Position numbers and translations under genes: made by a program. A DNA stretch of 64,000 nucleotides, from the NCBI GenBank assembly GCA_012845835.1, contig JABAKD010000016.1, forward strand, positions 1,916,359 to 1,980,358. Reading direction: 5' to 3'. Numbering within the stretch: the first letter of the stretch is position 1; each line of letters starts with the position of its first letter. This DNA comes from Undaria pinnatifida. Its lineage: Eukaryota > Sar > Phaeophyceae > Laminariales > Alariaceae. The notes beneath the pieces are model-generated. The model did not search any database. It was not told where the DNA came from and was given only the letters and a program-made list of their open reading frames with translations. Below are positions 57,101 through 64,000 of this stretch, piece by piece.

Positions 57101-60100
57101 ATAGGGTTGTGCCTTGGGTGGCATTATTACGGAAGGGGGGAGGGCGGCGGTGATTGAGTTATTGCTTTTCGTGACGCCAGGGCCGAAACTCGTCCAGGGT
57201 GCGAGAAGTGCCGCTTCGGAAAAACGTGGTGAGATTCGTATCGTTTCAGACGCGTTACGGCGAAAAACACGCATTCTAGCTAATACGTCGGTTGACGGCA
57301 CTCTTGCCTCTTGACGGACAGCCGTCAAGAAACCCTCCACACGAAACCTAGTACAACAGAGTCTAAAGAGGCCTTGGCGGGTCACCGGTCAAGGCCTCAA
57401 AACTTGACCGTCAACCGACATAATTGCGTTCTACAGTAGAGGCAGGCAAGCTGGAGCCGACTTACACCTCGTGAAAAAGTGTTCCCCCGCCCCGCTATCT
57501 TCCCCCTCAACGAGGAAATGGCAGGAAAGCAAGCAAGACAACGGTGATAGACAGACCGGCCTTCCAAACGCCCGCGACCGCGACCGCCCAACCATCCGCC
57601 CGACAGTCGTCCGCCAAACTGTCCCACCACCGCGAAAATCATCTCACGCAATTCCCAAGCAGTTGTTCCAGCAGGAAAAGAGCGTACAAAATACGTCATC
57701 AAAAGACCAGCGCGGCAGGCCATGGTGGCATCACATGCAGCGTGAAACCACGAAAACATCACACACTACATTACTCATCTTGCTGCATCAATTAACACCC
57801 CTTTCGCCCGTCCGCTTCGTCCGTCCGTCCTAACGACCGTTCTCCCGACCGTTCGTCGTTTTTTTACCGTCCCATCTACCGACCGACCGTCCGACCGACC
57901 GACCTTGTTGTCTTCGATCTCGTATCCGGGAACGTGGCCGAGCAGAGCGTGGAGGGCCACCGTGGTCGCCTCCAGCGTCGGCCTCATGTCTTCCGCCATC
58001 TTCAAGAAATAAAAAAATAAAACGGATCGCGACGAACAACAATATTTGTGCGAAAACGTCCTCATTTTTCTTGCTTTTACAGTGGCATGCACGAACGTCG
58101 TACTTGGTATGTGTTATTAATAGTTTTAACTGCCGCATACCTGAAAAAATAAAACAAAACGGCGATTACAGCATTTGCCGCGAGTACCCGAGGAAAACAA
58201 GAACGTATCGGAACTAAAGCTACACAGACTATACTAGCAAACACATATCGAACATTGAGGCTTGAGGGTTGAGGAAATGATTGGATATTTTAGAATTGAG
58301 TTGAGGAGCTACAGTTGATTATGAGCAGGTGATGGTTCAAGTACAGGACTTGAAGTTGAGTGTTGAGTTGAAGCAGGAGCTGAAGTTGATTTAACCATCA
58401 ATTTGAAGTTGAAATGAAGGTAGACGGTGAGTTTGATTGGAAGTTAAAGTTGAAGCTGACTTACGTTTGAAGTTCATTGAATTTGTCAACTTGAAGTCGA
58501 CGGAAAGCAAAAGTTGAACTTGATTGGAAGTTGAACTTGACTGGAAGTTGAACTTGGGATCTGATTGAGACTTCAGAACTGATTGAGAGTTGTAGACTTG
58601 ATGATAGAGAGTTGAGTTGGGTTGGCAATGACTCCTGCAGAAACATATTAATAGTACTGGTATGCAATACCGCCTACCCTGTAAATAGATGGATGGTCAA
58701 AGCCCCTCCTAGACAGCAGACGAGTGCGCACGTCTCGTCTTGTTTTTTTGGTCGTCGTGTACTCGTCGTGTCCGATGCCCGAAGGACTTTTCCATGATTA
58801 GAGGCTTTTTGGTCGTTGCATTTGGACCCCAACTCCCCGGTTTTTACATGAAGAGAGGCTTGTTGGTCGTTGTGTCATACCTGGACCCTCAATCCCCGAA
58901 GGGTTTTGACAGGAAGAGACCTCAATCCCCGAAGGGTTTCGACAGGAAGAGAGGCTCGTTCGCTTACCTGGCACTTGACCGACCAATCTACGGACCTTGG
59001 ACTTCGAGGCCATCCCAAAATCACTCAAGTTTTTGTACTGATGTGATCCTCTTTATCATTGAACCTGGACCCCAAGTCCCGAGAGTATTCTTCATGAGGG
59101 GCTTTTGGGTCGGTGTGTCATACCTGGGCCAGTTTTTACATGAAAAGAGGCTTGTTCGCTCACCTGGCACTTGACCGGCCTATCTAACGGACCCTGGATT
59201 TCGAGGCCGTGGCTGCCGGCGTAAAACACGTCGTCCAACCCGACAAAGTTGTAGACCTTGTCCTTGCTTCGGCCCGTCACGATCGCCGTCGTGAAAGAGG
59301 CGGCCGCCTGCATGAACAGCAACGAAATCGAGGTGAGACGATGGCTACAAAAAAACTATATGAATCAAGACCGAAAACGAAAAAACACAGTTTTTACACA
59401 AGTAAAAAACAAAAAACAACAAAAGTAGGCAAACGAAAACAAACCCAACACACTTCGCAAAAATAAAATAAAATAATGGAAAGACAAACAAGAGATGAAA
59501 AAATAAACTAGTACCTCAACGTACAAAAACAAAAAAACGTGATCGATAAGAAGAGTTGTAGAGCCCGGGCTGGTTGGGGTGGCCGATGCTATATGATATC
59601 GTCACATTTTTCAACATTGTTTCCCCCTGAAGAGCCCAAGGGGCAAAGTTAGTCTCATACCGTTGCGCTCTTTCTGGCCGTTGGGCTGCTTTTGACCGTT
59701 GCGAAAATATCTGAAAGTGTTGCCGTTAGGAAATTTCTTACTTTTTCGGGCTCTTCGTGGCCGTTAGAACTTTCTCTCTCCTTCATAGAAATGGCGCCGA
59801 GCGACGCCAAAAAAAACTATCAAAACCCCAACTCATCACTAATGTAATAAATGTAACCCCGCCACAGAAACGTGTCGCGCAGCCCGGTACCAACCATTCT
59901 TCGCGCAGTCTCTCTCCCTTCTTCTCCCTCTCCCTCTCCTATATTTATCTCTTTCTCTCTCCTCTTCCTTCCCTCCCCCTCTCCCCCCTCCTTTACTTCA
60001 CCTGGGCGAGCACTGGCCTCATTCCCTCGTTCATGTACGCCTTGTCCGGCTGATCTACGATGGGCGACAGCGTCCCATCATAATCCAAGAACAACACCAC
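54152..60100 (-). CDS. Trehalose-6-phosphate phosphatase, 5' part missing (6 exons seen)
   Basis: Exons on the minus strand: 60100-60002, 59307-59164, 57999-57904, 57049-56930, 55238-55084, 54314-54152, giving 258 residues to the stop. The enzyme dephosphorylates trehalose-6-phosphate to trehalose in the cytosol and belongs to the HAD superfamily. Seen in order: [16 protein letters not shown] (HAD motif I, catalytic Asp pair), [20 protein letters not shown] (motif II region) with [22 protein letters not shown] with [24 protein letters not shown] (motif III Lys), [12 protein letters not shown] (motif IV), and a C-terminal GMGVLVKEK...[14 protein letters not shown]. The stretch between VKCQ and MAEDMRP is shorter than usual, so a small exon may be missed in 58000-59163. 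The start codon lies upstream of 60100 (to the right), and I could not find its exon in the window. Donors GTCGGT and GTTCGT are weak but phase-correct. Confidence 0.9.
54520..54870 (+). mobile_element. LINE-like retrotransposon 3' fragment, open copy
   Basis: An intact frame runs from a C run at about 54504 through [40 protein letters not shown] and [15 protein letters not shown] to a stop at 54868-54870. The His-x4-Cys of a C-terminal zinc knuckle is kept here, unlike in the copy at 37190-37880. It is 5'-truncated, as is typical of LINE insertions. It lies in the last intron of the trehalose-phosphatase gene, in antisense, and is followed by C-rich sequence. Confidence 0.75.
55310..55800. 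repeat. 84-bp tandem repeat, about six copies
   Basis: GAGGAGCTCTATCT recurs at 55343, 55434, 55518, 55602, 55686 and 55770, so the spacing is 91 and then exactly 84 four times. Each unit has ATACCTTTTTTTGTCTAACG, CTCTTCGCTTGAGGAGCTCT, AACTTAACCCAAAACATATA and TTTTTGGTAACAAAGA. The copies are nearly identical, so the expansion is recent. It lies in the trehalose-phosphatase intron upstream of the VLELRP exon. Confidence 0.93.
58255..58640. repeat. TTGAAGTTGA-type degenerate repeat
   Basis: About 380 bases of irregular GTTGAAGT, TTGATT, GGAAGTTGAA and GAGTTGAG words. It lies in the long trehalose-phosphatase intron between the exons at 57904-57999 and 59164-59307. Confidence 0.75.
58965..59022 (-). 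pseudogene. Duplicate of the 3' end of a trehalose-phosphatase exon
   Basis: On the minus strand GGCCTCGAAGTCCAAGGTCC followed by GTAGATTGGTCGGTCAAGTG and CCAGGTAAGC matches the end of the real exon 59307-59164 (GGCCTCGAAATCCAGGGTCC... TGCCAG then GTGAGC), including a usable donor. It has a stop in the parental frame (GTCCG-TAG) and no upstream exon part, so it is a relic. The flanking segments (CCCCGAAGGG, GACAGGAAGAGA) are also duplicated nearby (58888-58950), pointing to a local segmental duplication. Confidence 0.7.
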
Positions 60101-60184
60101 CTGCAGGGTTTCCACAAAAAGGACGGATGTGAGTTGGGTGGACTTGACGACTATTAATAGGAAATATTATAAGCTGGGTAGTTA

Positions 60185-60745
60185 TCCCCGTGAGAGCTAC
60201 AGATCCGTTGGTCCGTTGAAAACCAGATCATCTAAAAAAAAAACGTTGAAAACCAGGTCCGTTGAAAACCAGATCCGTTTATAAAACAAATCCTTTGACG
60301 AACAGATCGGTTAAAAAAGAAAGAAACAATAAAAAGATCCTTCGATAAACAGGTTCGTAAAAAAAAAGAGATGAAGAAACAGCTACTTTCAAAAACATCT
60401 GTCGAAAAACAGAGATCCGCCGAAAAGCATACCCCTTGAAAAACAGTCTGTTCCAAGAAAAGTTCCAAGAACACATTCTTCTGACAAACAAGGGGCAGGA
60501 GCAGGAGCAGGTTGTCGAAACACAGATCCTTCCAAAAAAGCAAACCCGTCGAGAAACAGGCCCTTTGAGAGTAGATACGTTGAAAAACTGATCCTTGGAG
60601 GGTGGACCCGTTGAAAAAAACAGATCGTTCGATAAAAACAACTGTTGAAAAGCAAATCCTTCGAAAAGCAGACCACCCGTTGAAAAACAGATACTTCGAA
60701 AAGAAGACCCATTGAAAAATAGATCCCTTTAAACAAGGATTCGTT
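60185..60745. repeat. Minisatellite of GATCCGTTGAAAAACA-type units
   Basis: Degenerate units of about 20-30 bases such as CCGTTGAAAACCAGATCCGT, CCTTCGAAAAGCAGA and CGTTGAAAAACAGAT fill about 550 bases. The minus-strand frames are Phe/Leu/Cys-rich artefacts. It begins about 85 bases upstream of the first trehalose-phosphatase exon seen. Confidence 0.85.
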
Positions 60746-60784
60746 GAATAAGCCAGCCTTGCCCCCTGCAGGCGAGCTCACGCA

Positions 60785-61060
60785 TGATGCTGTTCTCACA
60801 TTTACTCTCATAATCAAGTCTGGTCACAGGACAGGCTCCAGTCACTCAGGAGCTGAGGAATACCCCAGAGAAAAACCACAAACAAACCGAAGGTGGTACA
60901 CGCATATATTACAGTTGACGCAATTCATGCCTCCACCAGAAACATATAAAAAGTGAAATAGGGAGTCAGCTAACGATGTGCCAGGTCCATACTGGTGCAT
61001 ACGTCTCACTACTCGCGCCTGGAAAAACCGACTGCACCGCTTGCCACCCAAGAAAAGCAC
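60785..61060 (+). mobile_element. Dispersed element with protease-like motif, copy 2
   Basis: Matches 34829-35150: [42 protein letters not shown], and MCQVHTGAYVS in place of [12 protein letters not shown] one-base change turns the putative catalytic Asp into His. Confidence 0.55.
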
Positions 61061-61377
61061 GTCGTATTCTCTTCCTGCTTCCTTCGCGTGCGTAGTACAA
61101 TGATCTACAAGGTATGTATGTACGTGGTTGTCGTATTTCAATTTGTTTGCTTACATCGGACACGCATTGTCATCGTTGATTTTCCGTAGCGGTACTGCTG
61201 TGTAGCTTGCCACCGGAGATACACACATCATTCTTGTGATTTTTCAACCATTTCACCCAGTGGCATCATCAGGGAGCACTCATCGGTAGATTTCGTACGG
61301 GCCCGTAGGGCTAAAGGGTTAAAGTCAGCTCCATCCATTGCGAAAAACGCAACAATGTAGGACACCCGTAGCTCGCC

Positions 61378-61476
61378 TAAACGCCTTTACAACTGGAAAC
61401 CCTTTTTGGGGACAAATTTACATGAAGTTAGTATGGGGAGGGATTTGGGGGCTCTGAAGGGGTTAATTACCTCGCT
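61378..61476 (+). mobile_element. Mini element ending in TTAA, copy 3
   Basis: Runs from AAACGCCTTTACAACTGGAA through TTTTTGGGGACAAATTTACA and AGTTAGTATGGGGAGGGATT to AAGGGGTTAA. It closely matches 15581-15690. Confidence 0.65.
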
Positions 61477-61624
61477 ACAGCCCCCCTGCTGGCGAGTCTA
61501 CGTAACTCACTGTGTATGCAATATTTTCCTCGCGTCGTTTTCTATTTCTCTTGTTTTTCTTTTCTTTCCTCCTTGTGATTACCATAATTATATTTCATCT
61601 TCCTCGGCTTCGTGCATTGGTTTG

Positions 61625-61890
61625 GCTTCCTGGGTGACATGCGGTTTCAGCTGAGAATCGAAAAGTATGTACCCGTATGGGCCTGTTGCATACGTACGCC
61701 GACATCCGATCCCGTTGTTTTTTTTTGGCGGATGTACGACTTGCTTGAGCTACGTAAGAAATACACACACCCCACGTTCGGTTTTGTGTTTTTGTCCTGG
61801 GGTATTCTTCCACTCCAGAGTGACTGCAGCCTGTCCTATGACCACGGACTTGATTATGCGTGCTAATGTGAGAACAACAACAGCATGGCA
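61625..61890 (-). mobile_element. Dispersed element with protease-like motif, copy 3
   Basis: Minus-strand copy: CTAATCAAGTCCGT-like start (the plus strand reads CCACGGACTTGATTATGCG), then the CCAGGACAAAAACACAAAAC-like middle and a degenerate HTGTYFSIL in place of DTGAYVSIL. The element terminus TGTTGTTCTCACATTAGC lies at 61860-61880. Confidence 0.5.
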
Positions 61891-62524
61891 GTAGTGCCAG
61901 TTGCCGCTATGGTGGGGTGAGCGGGAAATATCGGCACTATAGCGGCAACCGGCACTACTCCGCATACTGCCACTACCTGTTGCTCCCATCAGCGCCAAGC
62001 AATATCACCGGAACTATATGGGGCAACCGGCACTATAGACGACCCCCTACTGCAGCAAGTCCTCAGATACTCAGTACTCACGGACTTCATTAAGCGAGTT
62101 AATGTGACAACAACAACCACTCATACTAATGTGAGAACAACTCATACTTCGAAGTATCAAACATATAGGCGGTCCGGAAGCATCTCACCGGTTATTTACT
62201 TATTTATTTATTTTTATTTTGTTTATCCTCCGGCGGATGGGGAAAAATAAAGCTTTAGCTCACCACACTTCCACGTATTTTCATACGCGTCGTGTGTCAT
62301 TTAACTCAGCTGCTTTCGCAGCCCAACGCTAGCTGGCGCACCCTTCGGATCCCATTGTAGGTATGGCGTTATCGGTGAGCGGCAACAACGGCAAGAAATG
62401 GAAGACGTGGGAGGATCCAAATCTTCCCGTCTGCTTTCCACGTTTTTTCGCCTCTTTGCCAGTACTTCGCATCTGAATACGTATAACACATATCACACCG
62501 AAGACAAGTTTGGACCTATGATAC

Positions 62525-62775
62525 GATGCGATGTACCAGTATGGACCTAGCGCGTCGTAGGCTGACGACTTCCGTTTTCACTTTAGTATTTTTCGGGCGG
62601 AAGCATGAATTGCGTCAGCTATGATATAATACCAGGTATGCGTGTGCTTGTACCACTTTTGGTTTTGTTTGTGTGTGTGTTTTTTTCCCTGGGGTATTCT
62701 TCCGCTCCAGAGTGACTGGAACCTGTCCTGAGACCACGGACTTGATTATGCGAGTTGATGCGAAAACAACAACTA
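62525..62775 (-). mobile_element. Dispersed element with protease-like motif, copy 4
   Basis: Minus-strand copy containing AAGTCCGTGGTCTCAGGACA, the GACGCAATTCATGC block and GGTCCATACTGGTACATCG, where the catalytic Asp codon is again a His codon. It lies 635 bases from copy 3 in the same orientation. Confidence 0.5.
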
Positions 62776-62796
62776 TCAATATCACGGTATAATGCT

Positions 62797-62890
62797 TCTA
62801 ACCCTTTTAGAGCCCCAAATCCGCTCCATATACTTTTTCCAAGTTATTTGTCCCCAAAAACGGGTTTCCAGTTTTGAAGGCGTTACGCAT
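62797..62890 (-). mobile_element. Mini element ending in TTAA, copy 4
   Basis: Minus-strand copy: AACGCCTTCAAAACTGGAAA, CCCGTTTTTGGGGACAAATA, then TTTGGGGCTCTAAAAGGGTT. It lies directly after copy 4 of the protease-motif element. Confidence 0.6.
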
Positions 62891-63314
62891 ATACCGCATG
62901 GCAACACCAGGTATCAAACAGTACAAAATACCTGGCGACAACAGGCAAGACAAAACGCTCCTCCCACCCGCGGATGAATTTCGAGGAGCAATGGCCGAAA
63001 TCGGGTACACCCGATCGACCGATAGCCGTTATCGGGTACCCCTTGAACACACAGTCTCACAACGACTCAGGACGACATCTCATTGGTCGAAACCACACCG
63101 CATCCGAACGCAACCGCATGTCCATCGGGTGCACCCGATTATGGCTGAACAAGTCCTCGAAAAGTACCCGACTCGCAAACAAGCCACCCGATTATAGCCG
63201 AACTACTCGACCACCAGCCCTCACGCACACACGCACGCGCAGCGGGCGCGAACTCGCGCCACGTCACGAGGCGGGGCATAGTTTGTTCTTTCGCCTCGGA
63301 GCTCTTTTTCCGGA

Positions 63315-64000
63315 GCTCTTTTTTGTGGACCATGAAGTCGCAGTTAGCACCCCTACACACAAGGCACAGAAGCGCATCTATGCAGACGGTTTAGACATAG
63401 ATCACAGACTACCTGGGCACGGACACGGCACGAGAAGGGCTAAGGATTCAGATGCTCCTTTCCAAATGGCACAGGGAGATATGTTCGTGGCGTGGCGGGC
63501 CGGAGAAATGTATTGCCGCCACCTGTCACATCACAACACCAGCGACAGCCGAGTACACACAAAATCGGCAACATAACGCAACATGTGCACGAATGTACAC
63601 ATGATGAGACTCCACACACAACATGAAGCACTGCTGTGTACAGGACTATTCCCATGTAAGAGAGGTGCAATCACGACCCACTGAGCTTTTCCTGAAAACG
63701 ACGTCCCTGCAGGGCACCTGTTAGCGAGACCTAGGAAATCATTTGACTCAAATCATTTGATCAAATCATTTCTCGGGGTGTGATGTGACAGGTGGCGGCA
63801 ATACATTTCTCCGGCCCGCCACGCCACCAACATATCTCCCTGTGCCATTTGGAAAGGAGCACCTGAATTCCTTCGCCCTTCTCGAGCCGTGTCCGTGCCC
63901 AGGTAGTCTGTGATCTATGTCTAAACCGTCTGCATAGATACGCTTCTGTGCCTTGTGTGTAGGGGTGCTAACTGCGACTTCATGGTCCACAAAAAAGAGC
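63315..64000. repeat. Foldback: 224-bp inverted arms around a loop of about 238 bp
   Basis: The left arm 63315-63538 and right arm 63777-64000 are reverse complements with few mismatches and a small indel. They start at GCTCTTTTTTGTGGACCATG and run inward to CCGCCACCTGTCACATCACA. The right arm reaches the window edge, so the element may be longer. The loop contains ATTTGACTCAAATCATTTGATCAAATCATTT, itself a short palindromic run. No coding is proven. Confidence 0.88.

Larger units (their letters stand above)
60101..64000. other. Upstream region of the trehalose-phosphatase gene, no exon recognised
   Basis: The missing 5' exon or exons of the trehalose-phosphatase gene should lie here or beyond the window edge, but I could not identify one. 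The stretch holds a minisatellite (60185-60740), three protease-motif element fragments, two TTAA mini elements and a foldback at the right edge. The 200-codon plus-strand frame at 62974-63576 runs through the foldback arm and is not convincing as a gene. Confidence 0.55.

Noticed and set aside
62974-63576. 200-codon plus-strand frame
   Set aside because: It crosses from a repeat with CGGGTACACCCGAT palindromes into the foldback arm, has no recognisable domain, and the arm reading also exists inverted.

Overview
This window is nuclear DNA from a eukaryote, most likely a brown alga or another multicellular stramenopile. The genes are split into short exons, nearly all in phase 0, by long introns with GT-AG borders and one GC-AG border. 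The second gene starts with a heterokont-type plastid-targeting leader (a signal peptide with an AF-x-AP site). Homopolymeric C/G runs, microsatellites and small non-autonomous transposons fill the introns and gaps. I could not run a database search, so the lineage is an inference. I see no rRNA, convincing tRNA or CRISPR array.

I assembled six multi-exon genes by matching reading frame, splice site and phase. (1) 2041-11465, minus: a secreted protein of about 886 aa in 9 exons. It has a Tyr/Ser-rich acidic region and two homologous Cys-rich modules on either side of a Thr/Pro/Ser-rich repeat. (2) 11943-18685, plus: a plastid-targeted Mpv17/PMP22 family membrane protein in 4 exons, read divergently from gene 1. 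(3) 21826-25069, minus: a dienelactone-hydrolase family enzyme in 4 exons. (4) 25508-38132, plus: a divergent actin-like protein in 8 exons, read divergently from gene 3. (5) 42299-49166, minus: an unrecognised protein of about 190 aa that includes a duplicated exon. (6) 54152-60100, minus: a trehalose-6-phosphate phosphatase whose 5' part is missing.

The remaining DNA is dominated by repeats. It includes a satellite of about 167-bp monomers arranged as 334-bp dimers (40290-41600), next to a 404-bp tandem repeat. There are several families of small inverted-repeat elements, among them a 191-bp TA-flanked element, a 435-bp CAGGG...CCCTG element, a GATC-rich family and a TTAA-bounded family. 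Three 3' fragments of one LINE-like retrotransposon lie in introns of three different genes. One dispersed family carries a degenerate aspartic-protease-like motif. A 224-bp-arm foldback closes the right edge.

The genes do not form one pathway. The two divergent gene pairs have compact intergenic spacers of about 440-480 bp that probably hold shared promoters. The observations most worth following up are the actin-like protein with altered nucleotide-pocket residues, the modular secreted protein with conserved intron positions in both modules, the dimeric satellite, and the decayed duplicate exons next to functional ones in genes 2 and 6.
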